The translations under genes were made by a program, and so were the position numbers. Below, in pieces: positions 25,701 to 37,439 of a DNA stretch of 64,000 nucleotides. Origin of the DNA: Mya arenaria (Eukaryota; Mollusca; Bivalvia; Myida; Myidae). The stretch covers positions 34,486,678 to 34,550,677 of the forward strand of contig NC_069123.1 in assembly GCF_026914265.1 (NCBI RefSeq), written 5' to 3'. Positions within the stretch are counted from its first letter, which is position 1. Every line of letters begins with the position of its first letter. The notes under the pieces are model-generated. The model worked only from the letters and a program-made list of their open reading frames with translations. It searched no databases and was not told where the DNA came from.

Positions 25701-26822
25701 GAGTCAGCTCTGTGTCGTGCTCAATGTCTTGGAAAATTACGAATGGTTTGACACTCGATGTGACAGTCCTTTCCATTTTATTTGCGAGCACGATATTTTA
25801 AGAAATGGCAGATTCATTACAGGCATGCAACACCCAACAGCGTCCTCTAAACCATTAACGACGCCATCCACACCTTCAACTGTCTCTCCGTCAATACATT
25901 CGTCATTGACTGCGTCGTTAACAACCGTCTTTAGTATGATTATTTCACATCTACGGTCGTTAGCATAAACCATCATTTAAATAAAAGACAACGATCCAAA
26001 ATCAGCGTTAGCATTGCCAAATGAATACATTTATAAACACTTAGTTCATCCAATATATTTAATATACTTTCGATGAAATTGTACACTGTACTGTTTTTAA
26101 CCACACATTTCAGCTACAACGTCACAGCTTATCTGCGATACGTCGATCGGTTTTACTCTTTTGTCCAATGCATCTACCAGTTTGTGTATGAAAATATACA
26201 ACTTTTCCGCTACCTGGGACGTCGCTCGAGATATATGTCATTCTGTAAATGCTGATTTGGTTGTTCTGGACTCATATGAAAAAGGCTTTCTATTCAGACA
26301 ATGGATATCTGGTAGGTTTAAATGACACAATACCATTAATGCAAGATAACTTTCATTGACATTTTTTTAGTGTCATGTTTTTTACTGATATAGTCAAAAT
26401 ATCCTTAAATATTAATTTTCAATTGACAATGTTCAGTCCATCCTTTATAAGCACTCTTTTCAACATAATTATAAGCGTACTGCATAAAGACAATAGACAT
26501 GTATTGAACCGCCTTCTTTCCCTTCTATTCGTTTTATAAATACTTTGCAACGAGTTTTAAAACGCTGTTTACCTTCTTAATTCCACAATCCAGGTTATGA
26601 CCATAAATTTTAGCTTGGAGCTAGAACTACAGTAGTAGCGGCAGTCATCACTTCCAATGGATAAATCTTTATCCTATAGACTCACAGAGTGAATTCTGGT
26701 CGTCATCTCAGCCGAATTCAGACACTGGTCGACAGGAGTGCCTCATAATATACCCATCCAATAACTGGCACGACAGACCATGTATGGAATCCTATTGGTG
26801 TATTTGCCAAAGAGATATTTAA
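22622..26822 (+). CDS. Ly6-Ly6-CTLD-CTLD protein gene (ten exons seen, 5' exon missing)
   Basis: The joined exons are 22622-22710, 23052-23123, 23387-23474, 23789-23886, 24488-24568, 24906-24990, 25247-25444, 25568-25933, 26114-26311 and 26614-26822. They give about 494 codons. Two Ly6/uPAR-like three-finger domains, each split into three exons, come first, each ending in a CC...FCN signature. A C-type lectin domain, a Thr/Ser-rich linker and a second C-type lectin domain follow. All nine junctions are phase-compatible, and the domain boundaries all fall at phase 1. Domain families suggest an extracellular or cell-surface protein; ligand and role are unknown. No signal-peptide exon was located. 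The last exon has an in-frame TAG near its start, so the second lectin domain may be broken or my acceptor choice wrong. Confidence 0.75.
23052..23123 (+). CDS. Ly6 domain 1, exon b
   Basis: Runs from TTTGCAG to GTAATA and encodes ICSVEEFISANGKIYYRLGC. It continues the domain after CKEHE and supplies the typical aromatic-aromatic-x-x-GC segment. Confidence 0.8.
23387..23474 (+). CDS. Ly6 domain 1, exon c
   Basis: Encodes ITICAECCSSPFCNIEGCGQP, the CC...FCN closing signature. The end (GTAAAG donor) is clear. The start is uncertain: 23387 keeps phase 0 with the previous exon, while a better-looking acceptor at 23357 would need phase 1. Confidence 0.7.
23789..23886 (+). CDS. Ly6 domain 2, exon a
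   Basis: The acceptor is TTGTCCAG and the donor GTACGT. It encodes GPYCFTCEKASSLDGCDN and then VTVCEKGD, repeating the domain 1 layout. It enters in phase 1 and leaves in phase 0, as exon a of domain 1 does. Confidence 0.82.
23972..24290. mobile_element. Short inverted-repeat element inside the lectin gene intron
   Basis: The left end (TAGGCCAAAAAAAAATTG, then GGGTAACC) is imperfectly reverse-complemented at the right end (GGGTTACCC, then CCTTTTTTTAGGCC). The interior repeats TAGGGTAGG-like and TAGGGTCGG-like phrases. No coding capacity was seen. Confidence 0.65.
24488..24568 (+). CDS. Ly6 domain 2, exon b
   Basis: Runs from TTTTCAG to GTAGGC, 27 codons in phase 0. It encodes NCMMYIDASNLLQSGNDS and then HTGLCETDT, matching exon b of domain 1, with GLC in place of GC. 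Confidence 0.78.
24906..24990 (+). CDS. Ly6 domain 2, exon c
   Basis: Encodes VCSALEHAHSNSKCPATCC, then KGDFCNTKC, the closing signature. The acceptor is CCGATAG and the donor GTGATA. It enters in phase 0 and leaves in phase 1. Confidence 0.8.
25247..25444 (+). CDS. C-type lectin domain 1, N-terminal half
   Basis: The acceptor is TCGTGCAG and the donor GTACTT. It encodes a linker, then a Cys, then VSFSEAQAFCRQTGDELVTL, the helix-and-strand pattern of C-type lectin-like folds. It is phase 1 at both ends. Confidence 0.85.
25568..25933 (+). CDS. C-type lectin domain 1, C-terminal half and Thr/Ser linker
   Basis: After TATTGCAG it encodes NYWIGANANQTL, GWESL, WGPDEPDVDPSQLCVVLN and WFDTRCDSPFHFICEHD. 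These give the WIGA core, a variable loop without a QPD or EPN-WND calcium/sugar set, and the two closing cysteines. A mucin-like Thr/Ser/Pro tract follows. I end the exon at the GTATGA donor because its phase (1) fits exon 26114. If unspliced, the frame continues 11 residues to a stop at 25966. Confidence 0.82.
26114..26311 (+). CDS. C-type lectin domain 2, N-terminal half
   Basis: The acceptor is ACATTTCAG and the donor GTAGGT. It encodes TTSQLICDTS, SLCMKIYNFSATWDVARDIC and ADLVVLDSYEKGFLFRQWIS. It has the same length (198 bp) and phases as the corresponding exon of domain 1, which suggests an exon-level duplication. Confidence 0.82.
26614..26822 (+). CDS. C-type lectin domain 2, C-terminal half (TAG near start)
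   Basis: Encodes SHHFQWINLYPIDSQSEFWS, then a QPNSDTGRQECLI segment, NNWHDRPC and WCICQRDI before TAA at 26820. QPN and NWHD are near the classical sugar-binding positions. In the phase required by exon 26114, the third codon after the TTTTAG acceptor is TAG (26622-26624). The codon before it is Ser, where domain 1 has WIGA. Either the domain is interrupted, or an acceptor ending at 26624 is used with another upstream splice. Confidence 0.65.
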
Positions 26823-28639
26823 ATAGTATTATATCGCGTCGTTCTATCTGGTTCATAAGCTATTTTGATAAAAATGTGTGTTTTGTTGTACCATGGCATT
26901 AAAACGTAAGCATATAAAGAACAAAGTAAGTTTGAATGCTGAGGTCGCGAACACGATGAAATCTGAAACGACGAAAGTGAAACATGATCATGTATTTATA
27001 TAAAGTATTAAGTGTGAAATCTATATTGACAATTAAATAACTATGATCAAGATGAAAAAATAGCTATAAATGAATACAAACGTACACTTTCGTTTTCGTT
27101 CTGTACTTGTAAATGTACTTTACTATATAACTATTGCAAACTATTAAATCAATACGAAGTACGCACTGAGCGACTGTTTCTTATCTCAATAAGATTTTAC
27201 ACAACCTTTAATAAATGGCTGTGATTATAACGTGATGTTCTGTAGGTAGAGGGGCTAAATTATGATGTCAACCTCAACGATTTTGTGTAGTACTGTAGTA
27301 TTTAAAACTACGATTTTTATCTGACCCCATTATCGAGAAAAGACCATTTCCCATTGTGTCAACTCTTGTGGCTCCGAAACCATTCATATTTTAAAAAACA
27401 AAATGGTGAAAAAACATATTGTGCACATTTCTAATATGTACATTGCATTAAAAACAAACTCTTGATTAATAAATTTTAAGCAAGCAAATGTGTGTTTGTA
27501 AGCAGTCTTACATTAGTCTAACGTCAATGGGGCATTCCAATTGTTTTGAGCAACACAATTAGACGCTGCGCGACCTATGGAACATTCTTTGCTTTAACGG
27601 TTCTATATTTGGTTTCTTGGCAATTACATTTGCACAAACCGTTAACTTTGGCACATAATGACACACCCCATTTGTCTTTTGTTCAAGTATATGTATATAT
27701 CTTTCACAATAGTCAGGCTAGGCCTGACTTAATAACCCCGTTGCAATATAAAACATTCTTTGAAATTCAAGATACATTAAAGTTACAGAATTGGTTAAGG
27801 ATTGACATTGTATAGTGCTTCAAAGAGATTTCTGTAAAAACAGGTCAACCAAGGCTGAGCTATGCTTTGACCACTATGTTATTGCATTATTGAACTAAGT
27901 TGCAATCGCGAGTTATATTTATAACAAACCTATATGTAAATTGCATATCGTCAGTATAATATTTATAAACTACATAGTCTTAACCCCAACCTCAACTATA
28001 TAATTTGCTTTTTACGTTACTGATCGAAACTGATCGCCTTCGTTTAAGACGGTGTAAACACTGAAGATAGTCAGATGGATTCGATTCCTGCTCAATCTCA
28101 ATGACATCTGTATCATTGGCCATGTATCGTCCACAGATGTCAGCATGTTCCTATCAGATACTCACCACACGTCGCAATTAACCTCGCAGAGACATTTTCA
28201 ATTTTGTAAGAAGGCTTTTTATCATGAAAGGATTTCAATTATGTCAGTGTTTTGTACTAGTGTTTCCGTATGAAGTGGTAATCTAATATATTTTATGTTA
28301 AATAATTATAGAGATATTCGTTTTCGGTAAAATGCAGTGATAAAGTCAATATTTCCTTTAACATTTCTTTAACACGAAACATGTTCTACTAAAATTTAAC
28401 GCCGACAAGTACGTCGAATTAAAAAGGTCCGGCACCCATATACACTTCTTTGTGCGTTTAATACAAAAACAAATCAGTACATATGTCTTGCAGGGAAAAT
28501 TATAAGACCAGCTACAAATACATGTTAATGACAGGAAAACATACAGTAAGCGCTTCACTAATGATTACTGCTCTTTATAGAGCAGTTTCAATTCAAGCGT
28601 CAGGTTTATTTCTTTAAACAAGTAAAAGACGAACAGTTA
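26823..28639. other. Intergenic, no gene seen
   Basis: AT-rich with no supported exon or repeat. The open frames here are short and lack domain features. Confidence 0.4.
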
Positions 28640-29130
28640 AGTGTGTTTGAATCAGTCTGTTCGTTGTCATTTCCCTTTCATGCTCCAAAGCACTTTGCTG
28701 TTCTTTTCCGTTTTAAAATCCTTACGCAAGGAAATCCGCGGTTTTGGTTATACCCAGTCTATGTCATTTTGAACACCATACCTGTATTTAACACCAAGAG
28801 AATTAGTTCCTCTCCATTCGAAATTTGGATGTTGCTCCTATCAAATTGCTGAAACAGCTTAGAGAGGTTCCGGACGCAAGTTTCCGTTTTAACGATTGAC
28901 GGATTAAATAAATGTCGTCATCTCTTCGTAAATTCTCAAACGAAAAGTAAGCTTGGTACGCACTCTTTAATAACAGTTACTGTAGTGATTTTGTTTGTGT
29001 CCCTCATGTATAACTAGTACACGTTTTGTATTTGGTGACAGCTCGTACTGTATTGCCAGTACATCTGGAGACACAAGATACCGTGGAGAATACACAACGG
29101 TTATCTATTTCTGGCATCTTCATTTGGATA
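28640..29130 (-). pseudogene. HS3ST relic C, exon 2 remnant
   Basis: Nucleotide similarity runs along most of copy B exon 2: CCAAAGCACTTTGCTGTTCT near 28685, the AAATCCGCGGTTTTG stretch, TTTGGATGTTGCTCCTATCA near 28825, and GGAGACACAAGATACCGTGG near 29070. Many indels and stops break the frame. The gap to its exon 1 remnant (about 1.1 kb) is close to the intron length of the intact copies. Confidence 0.85.
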
Positions 29131-30224
29131 TACAGAAAAAACTTTTCTCTGTAACTATTGATATAACACCCTGTTGATAACTTAACTTAGCAAACGTCAG
29201 GTAAACCTTAGTATATCTACGTATATATATTACGTATTTCGATACTACGATCTATTTTATTTATTACACAATCACACACATCGTTTATTATAGCCAATGA
29301 TTAAGTAAATAATGGCAATTTATCATTTTCGAAACGATAAATTTTAACGGCGTGTTTCCGTATAACTTTCTAAAGTAATATTTAAAAAAATATATTGATG
29401 TTAATATGACATATGTAATTACTAACTAATGAAAACTACGCTGTGGCGTCTTAAAGCCTACACAACTTTCCTTTTATGGTTGCAAAACAACTGAGACCAT
29501 ATGAATCACATTAAGAGTCTCCATAGTAGAATAAATACTGTCTACCAAACAGGATCATGCGACGTAATGGCATTTGACCTATAAAAATTATTATAGCATG
29601 TTAATGGTACCCTTATAAAGTTTGAAGTTTATATTGCCATGCATGTCATCATGTTTTGTAAGAGTAAACTAATAAAACAGAAGTAAATACAAATGAAATA
29701 GATGCTCGTTTATATTGCAGGGCTATTATTTGTGATATCTAGTCAAGGGTGATATTATTTATATTGAATTATGCAAATGTATCCTATTTCAAGCCGCAGT
29801 TAATCGGCGAATGTCTTACAAATATTTCACAACATGCATTTGAATTGGAGTCATTTCTGTTCGTCGGTGGTTAGACTTCCAATGTCACGATAGTCAATAA
29901 GGAGATTTCGGTCGAAAACATGTTTGATCTATATTTGTCCCCATGTAAATAACGGATGTTGTGTTCCATTTAATAGTATGGCAATAATTATATTTACACA
30001 GGCGTGTCATAATTGAAAATATTTGCACACTTTTTTAAACCATATACTGATTTCAGTTAAAAATTAAAACAAGATGTGCTCGTTTAACGTTCGGCCATAA
30101 GGCTTGTCCCTGCAGTTTGTACCGTATTGCGATTAAAAACCAAATTGTGATAGAGAATTCAGAGCTACGCAAAGTAAGACTACTCCATTGATTCATCAAC
30201 TGAAGACAAGCAATTAAAGGAGAG

Positions 30225-30395
30225 TACCTGTACCAGTCAAAATCGCGATGGCAATTTCTGTGAAAGAATTTAGGCTCCAGACCGGGGACCTTTATCAGTG
30301 GGTGAAGTTTCAGATATTCAAACAGAGCTTTGGTTCCACATTTTCCCTCCGATAATTATAACATAATAGAACCTTTTTTATGGCTTTGATAGGAA
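30225..30395 (-). pseudogene. HS3ST relic C, exon 1 remnant
   Basis: The sequence still shows the GTACCTGTACCAGTCAA splice junction of GLDWYR, the region for HFFD and the GGTTCCACATTTTCCCTCCG part of the nucleotide-binding loop. The N-terminal anchor is missing and the frame is disrupted. The conserved upstream block follows at 30390-30610. Confidence 0.82.
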
Positions 30396-30889
30396 TAATC
30401 TGTTATTTAAATCTAGATTCATTGAAGCTAGTGTACATGCACACTCATTTATTTCCTTGCAAATAATTTTCAACGGAGTTGATAGCGAGGCAAGAGGGAC
30501 CCATTGTTCAAACGCAGCCATTGGCAATTGAACACCTCGTCTCCGATGAAGTGCCCTGTATTTGATAAAAAAACGCACCTGTAGCATATCTGGAGGAAAA
30601 ATAAAATACATCATTTGTCATCATTTTCAAAAAAGAAGTAGAATATGTTTGTCATAACCATTAAAGAATAAATTATTATGTTTGAGCACAGATAATATTG
30701 TTATCATATGAAGTTCAAACACTCGTCGTTTAAGACAAAAAGACAATAATGTAATATTATCGTTCTACAACTAATATGAATTGTTTTAGATCTGATTAAA
30801 GGAAAACAAATAATATCACAAGAACTTTGTGTTTTATGGCTTTACAAAAATACTCTTTAATTTTCTTGTAACAGTCTTTTTAAACATCA

Positions 30890-31660
30890 CATCGTGAATA
30901 TAACAAACCATGCAGATATACCTTCTAGTCTGTAGAGACATCAAGTTTGACACACTAACGATGTGTGTAGGCTTTGAATGATCAGCAGCAGCAGTTCTAG
31001 TTCAAGAGCAATGTCAAGTTAAACGTAATGATTTCCGCTTTATGAGTCTGATGAGTGACTAATAGTAGAGGCTAGCAATAAAATGTCTCTTTGATGACTT
31101 TAATTGGTTTATCTTAAAAAGAGGGGAACGGTGGGTTTGGAATTGTTGTCATTAGTCCATCACTGTATTTATATTTCAAGTCGTTTAGCTTGTCGAGAAA
31201 GACTCAATGGAGAATCTTTTGAAAAATGCACTTACGCGGTAAAATATTACGCCATTTTTTGCAAATTACATTCGATACATAACTATGCGAAGAAAAGAAA
31301 CGAAACGTCTGCAAGTCAAAGTGATATACAATACCAATAAAATGCAATTAAGGGTAGGGCATTCTAAACGATGTTTATCTTGCTAAAGCGTAGCGATATC
31401 ATAATACTGCCGTTGTTATCCCGTTGCACGTTCCGGTAGCGCATCGGATTTTCTTCAGAATGTTGAAAAATGAATACCGTCGCCGGCCGATGCTGATATT
31501 TTCGCCGATGTTCTGACGAAGTCATGACGATGTGTTACCGTTCTTGACGATGTAATACCTTTGCGCTGCCGTCCAAGTACCGATCCCGGAGAGTCGCCAA
31601 ATCTGTGATCTGGTTTAGTTCCGGCAAAATGATTCGGTGAGGCGTGACAGGCCATATCGT
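30890..31660. other. Upstream remnant of relic C and GC-richer islet
   Basis: The stretch 30890-31075 aligns with 3293-3485 upstream of copy A. The stretch 31385-31660 is visibly richer in CG dinucleotides (CCGTCGCCGGCCGATG and similar) than anything around it. It has no duplicate in the window and no coding frame that I trust. Confidence 0.4.
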
Positions 31661-31779
31661 GTTTTGTTCTCGCTATATTAATATCTCATTCTTTTCTTAC
31701 TTTGCCACTTGCACTTATCTATCGGAACTGTACATTATTGTCCTCTTTACTGTCATCGGCTGAAGCACCTTATCTTCTA

Positions 31780-32110
31780 CGTAGAAGTGATTGGTTGAAT
31801 AATGCCATTTTTAACAAATTCATTTTTTCATTTTTTTAACGTAGAATTAGTCAGATTGGATGTTTTTGTTTCTTAAGATAAAGTGATCAGTTAAATAATT
31901 ATATTTCGGACGTAAAGGTTATCGTTTAAATGATTTGATTTCCAACGTAAACTTGATCTGTTGAATATTTTATTTCAACGCAAATGATCGATTTGCTATT
32001 TTGATTACCAATGTAAATAATGGCCGGTTTCGATTTACAGCGTACATATTGTCTGATTAATAGTTTGTTTTAAACCGTAAAAGTTGACAGTTGAAATCTT
32101 AAGGAGATCA
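31780..32110. repeat. Degenerate tandem repeat, about 35-45 bp period
   Basis: About nine units begin with ACGTAAA-like sequence and continue to a TTGAATA-like phrase: near 31780, 31839, 31884, 31911, 31945, 31980, 32009, 32041 and 32076. Spacing is irregular. Confidence 0.45.
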
Positions 32111-32284
32111 ACAGACACCTGTGCTAGGGGCATTGACAGTTTTGCATTTACCATTTCTGTGCATTTTGTTTGCATCCCTGCCGTTTACTAGCGTTCCCTC
32201 TTTATATGCAAACTAAAATTCCTAAAACTGTTCCTGTTGTTTAAATAATTATTGATTCTTGTTATTAAACAATCCCTAACTTGT

Positions 32285-32470
32285 AATGAACACGTTAAGG
32301 AAATCGTTAAACGTTGTTAGGAACTTTATTGCCATTATAGGCTTTTGATCTCGCAAACAACATACGTTTTAATGTTATTCTTCTGAAGGCACAAACGAAC
32401 GATTCGAGTAAATGAGTTCAATATCCGACACTTACAAATGATACAAACGGACTATAAAAGGCTCTAAGTA
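32285..32470. repeat. Block shared with 4545-4725
   Basis: Shares AATGAACACGTTAAGGAAAT, then AGGCTTTTGATCTCGCAAA, with the end of the copy A upstream segment. It continues the relic C duplication unit. Confidence 0.55.
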
Positions 32471-33015
32471 TTAACCAAAAACGCCTCCTGGAGTGGAGAA
32501 ATAAATGTGAAATGCTCGTTACTTTCAAAGGGTGTTATTCTAATGACAGAGTATATTGGTTACTCTCCGTTCAGTTCTAAGTCCAAAAACGAATGTACAA
32601 TTGTACATATATCTAATTAAAATCTAAAATACCAATATGTTTTAGCTTTACCAATTTAACTAATATGTGTATTTCTAATTAGTGTTTTAAATAAAAACAA
32701 AACATTTTCACATTGTTTTGAAACTCAATTTTAAAAGTACAACTAAATGTTGAAACCTTTTTAAAGACAAATTCTTTACATTCTTAGACGGATTTTTTTT
32801 ATATCGCGTGACATCTATATATATTCACATAGTCAGTCAAATCTTTAGAAATTCCCTAATGACAGGAAAATGTTCTCACAAATCAGCAGTACGTCCTTGT
32901 TCAACTTGCGTGATCTGCTATATGTCAATATGAGTATGCGTCTTGTTTAAGATATATGATGCATTTTGTAAGGCTACTTGATTCTGTACCAGTAGGTGAA
33001 GCTCACCATGCAAGT

Positions 33016-33235
33016 AAGGTTTGCGAATGTTTCGTTGTACGTGTACGCACACTCTTACTCACGCAACAAACGCTAGATCACAAGTAAGGTCGTCTGTGAA
33101 TGTTTCGTTGTACATGTACGCGCAGTTTTACGAACTTAACAACCGCAAGGAAAAACTTAAGGTCTGCGAATGTTTACTTGTATTTGAACGCTCACTGTTA
33201 CTCACGCAACAACCGCTATTGTATGAATAAGGTCT
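33016..33235. repeat. Three-unit tandem repeat, about 72 bp
   Basis: Units start at about 33016, 33086 and 33159 with AAGGTYTGCGAATGTTTCG-like sequence and contain TACTCACGCAACAAACGCTA. A partial fourth unit starts at 33229. Confidence 0.75.
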
Positions 33236-36127
33236 TGTGCTTTCTCTTTTGGAGAAAATGACAAAATAATTGCTGTGGAATATGATGGTAATTTATAAAT
33301 AAAATAAAAAAATATGTGTGTACTATGAATAACCGTGTTGTATTCACTTTTAACCTGATATGATTATAAATAAAGATCAAATAAATCGCATGCTAAATTT
33401 GTTTTTGAAAGATATATATTTTATCTTCATGCAATAATTTAATATAAAAAACATGTATGCTAGGTCAATGGAATTTAGTATTTTTATTTCAGGCACGGAT
33501 ATTAACATAAACACTTATTAAGCGTATAGCTTAACATGTTTTTTCAATCCATAATCATGTCATCATATTGTAAAAGAACAATCCGCACATTCAACAGTCA
33601 TTTAAGAATAACATATACTTATGTTTTAATTTAAATATGGTTTTGACCTATAATATTGTACGAAACATGTTATCATTTGCACATCATAATCAAATATAAT
33701 TATGGCTTATTCTTGTAATCTTGTGATGTACCTTTATAAAGTGATTTTAAATTTGACAAGAAATACGATTTTCGGTAATGAGCGTTTCTCGGGATTGAAT
33801 GTAACACTGTTATTCCTATCTCAAATCTGCAATTCTGTCATATAATAGAAATATTTTATGTCCATGTGAGCTTAAGTGGCATTTCTTGTGTAACAAGTGT
33901 CATATTCAATGTTGGAGAGAACACAAGACTTAGAAGGCTACACTTAAGGACTTGTATCTTAAAGTGTTTTAAATTTTAATGTCATATCATTGAGCGTTTC
34001 ACTTTGATTCATAATTGGTTTGAAACTTTATTGATATGATAATATCCGAAAATGTTTGAATAAAACAAAGTGACAAAAAGACCAAATGCAGTGGGATCCA
34101 TGCAAATGCATCGTGAACTTGACCAAATAGACGACATGGATACTATTCCTGTTCATTGAGGATGGCTTTATATTTCCAAGGAATGCTTCTGAGAAGATAA
34201 AGCAGTTTGTTTTATGGTTTCCAATGCACAATTATGTGATTTTTGATGTCTTGATCATTTGAACGGGTTTAACGGTAGAAACGTATATGTAAAACATTTA
34301 CTGAAACTAATATAGTGAACACTTTTGGGCTGAAAATATTGCAAAAGGTCATTTCACTTCCAATTTAAGTTAACTTCAGCTATTTTTTGGTGATGTACTT
34401 ATCATTCTAGTATTCAACTAGCAATACTCTTTCAATGGTACCAACTTATTTGTGGTTCTCAGGTATATCAATTTAACATTATTACAAATTGCTTATGAAA
34501 CGACAAGCTTATTGGTACACCGGATAATTTAGTTTAAATTATGTGCTCATTGACATAAACATTTACATTTTTTATCATTGATTTTGGGGAAAATGAATCA
34601 CATTTAATATCCATTGAAATTGTCAATTTATCCCGTAAAGACAGCTTTTTTCGGAACCTTAATCAATCCGGGTAAATTGGCTCATATGCAGAACTCTTCA
34701 GCCTTGTGTCACTGACTAATTGGTGTTGAACGGCATTTCCTGGATATCTAAGCCGGCTTCAGTGAAGCATTCACAAATATTCACAGTTTATTTTCTTTTA
34801 AATTGAGATAACAAAATCGATGATATTTCAGAATTTTCAACTGAAGTTTACTGAATTTCAATATTGCATCGAATTAACCAAACAAATAGGCGGTTATTGC
34901 TCGTGATGGTTAAGTTTGCATTATCTTTAAGTAACTTTTCAAAGAAGCTACATATTTTAAACAAATGAACGCAAACACATTTTAAAATAGATGTTAAAAT
35001 TATTTTAAGGTGCATTCAATAACTTTATAACTAATGTCATCAGAGAATGCCTAGAATCGTACGTGCTTTAAAAGCAGTATTTTGAATTTCATCTATGTTT
35101 TTAATATAATAATTAAAAGCTCTTCAAGTCCTAGCGAAAATGAATTAATACGAAGGCAAGACAAACTCTCAAATTCGGCCACATCTGAATGTTTGTTATT
35201 ATGACGATCTGGACCAGGGTTATACTCAAATTAAGGCTTAATTCGGAAATTATCTTGGTCGGAATGATTGCGAAAAATATAAGCAATAATACCATATCAT
35301 TCACGTTACCTTAACTGTTTTCTTTTAGTTTAAAGTAGCATTTTCTTGGGACATTAGCATATTCCAAACAAAACAAATCATGTCATACCGAGAATAAATA
35401 TACTTTACCTGAATAACGCGTTATTGCTGTAAAACAGTTCTTAAGCATGAAATGTATGTAAATAATAACATTTGCCTTATATAGTGACTTTTTCAGGATG
35501 AATATGTAAATACAACCATTAGGTATTGACCACATGTGTGTGTTTATCTATCTTTCTAAAAGGTTGATTTAGATGCGGCAGAACTTGGCAGAAGGTTCGA
35601 ACAGTAGTCATAGTTCTTTCAGAAAGAATGTTTTTAGAAAATGGGTTTGGTGTTTACTATCAAGCCAATAGAGTAATCGTCTGTGCCTAACATACAACCA
35701 ACCATGTTGTCATGATGATTGTACTGAAAGTTGAAGTAAATGTTTTTGATAGTCAACAAGCAACTCTAAGAGTATTTTTATTTAATTCTAACCACTCATT
35801 AAATAATGCCGTGTAATGGAAACATTCACTATTGTCAAAATGTTATCATTTTCAGCTAGATCAAGGCATTTAATTACAATCAAGTTCCTCTCGATGTTTC
35901 ATATTTTTAACAGGTTCATTTAACATTAAATATTGAAAGACTTTCACTTCAAAAATGGTCACGCACTGTACAACACGAATCAAACCTTATTGAAAGAAAG
36001 CCAACGTTTCTTGTTGGTATGATTTACAGAAGTCCCTACTACAAACATTCATTGAAATTTTATATGCACAGTTAATTTGTTTGTATATATACAGATCAAA
36101 TTGCTAAAAAATTTGGTATATATACTT
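33236..36127. other. Intergenic; one R2 repeat, no gene seen
   Basis: Apart from a diverged R2 copy at 34640-34800 (TGGCTCATATGCAGAACTCT, then TCCTGGATATCTAAGCCGGC) I see no supported feature. Confidence 0.4.
34640..34800 (+). repeat. Dispersed repeat family R2, copy 4
   Basis: The order of R2 landmarks is kept, but the copy is strongly diverged. Confidence 0.55.
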
Positions 36128-36260
36128 ATGTGAAAAACAACAGAAAAAAGCCCAGTAGCCAAAAGTTTAAACATAAATCCCGATTAATGGCCCAGGGTAA
36201 ACGCCAAAGACAACAAAGAACACAAATATAATAAATCAGAAACAAGATACAAAATAGCAA
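36128..36260 (+). repeat. Dispersed repeat family R1
   Basis: Contains AAAAGTTTAAACATAAATCC and then GGGTAAACGCCAAAGACA. It lies 80 bp before a second, longer R1 copy. Confidence 0.7.
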
Positions 36261-36339
36261 ATCAAAATAACTTCAAATGGTGGTTATTCTTGTGATAAAA
36301 TTTATTTAGGGTTTATTATTTGTAACTGTTGCATTATAT

Positions 36340-36640
36340 TTATATGAAAAACTACAGAAACAAGCTCTGTAGTGAAAAGTTTAAATGTAAACCTCGTTTA
36401 ACGCCAAAGAGATAGAATACAAATAAACCAAACAAACAAGAAACATGGAACAACAGCACAAAACTCCACAAACAGCACAGTACATATATACTACATACAA
36501 AACTAGGTATGTTTATCAAGGATTGTTAGTTACCGCATTGGAAAGGTCAGTAAAATGTAAATTTACTTGGGGTTTAAATCAGTTTACGTGCACAAACCTC
36601 ACTCTTATCCCAACAATCCTGAATAAAGAAAAAAAACGTA
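36340..36640 (+). repeat. Dispersed repeat family R1, long copy
   Basis: Contains AACTACAGAAACAAGCTC, ACAGCACAAAACTCCACAAA and TTTATCAAGGATTGTTAG, in the same order as 56118-56370. An internal part between AACC and the CGCCAAAGA segment is deleted. Confidence 0.75.
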
Positions 36641-37439
36641 AAAGGTAAATCTTATCAATGTATGCATTAACTTGAGGAAACTTATTAATAAAACAAATGA
36701 TAATAAACTAATAGGTAAACCCCAAGTACTTCAATGGTTTCGATGTTTAATGGGTCCGAGACAATATGGCCGTAAACGTTGTTAAGTAAAGATTGGACTA
36801 ACAGTTGTCGCAACAAAAAACGGGCAAGGTTCATTAGGTAAATATCTAAAACGGTCTGATTATCCTTACTGGCCGTTACACTTTTTAAAGGCTTTATGCC
36901 TATACAAACTGTATGTCTATAAACAAATTTGGTGAAGATTGGACGTACAAGGAGGCTTTAAAGCCGACAAAGTATTTTGGGTGTTTTATAAGCATAAAGG
37001 GACCGTAACTCTCGAGTTAGTAGGTCAATTAGGGATTGTGAACGATAGTTTGATATCACGTTTTGTATTACTGAACATATTGACGATATTTCCAAAGTCT
37101 AATTTACAATATAAAGACACAGGGTAGGTTACAAAAGGTGAACTATCAACGAATTCTATCAAAATTATTTGCATCTCCTCATCCCTGACCGATACACATT
37201 TGTACACATTTTACAAATACATCAATGTCTAATAAATGATCAAGACAAAGGAACCCATTGCTTAAATACACTACACACTTCTATACGTGAATGATTCTGA
37301 ATTAGACACGATGTTTGAATGACAAATCCCTACCAAATTGCGACTAAAATATAAAACCGTTGTTTGTTTTATGTAAAGTATGCATACTTAAGTTGAATAG
37401 AATTCTAACAGTTATGTAATTTCATTTGAACGTCAATAC

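Noticed and set aside
25504..25968. Independent 154-residue lectin gene
   Set aside because: The part before 25568 is intron, and the lectin domain needs the exon at 25247-25444 for its N-terminal half.
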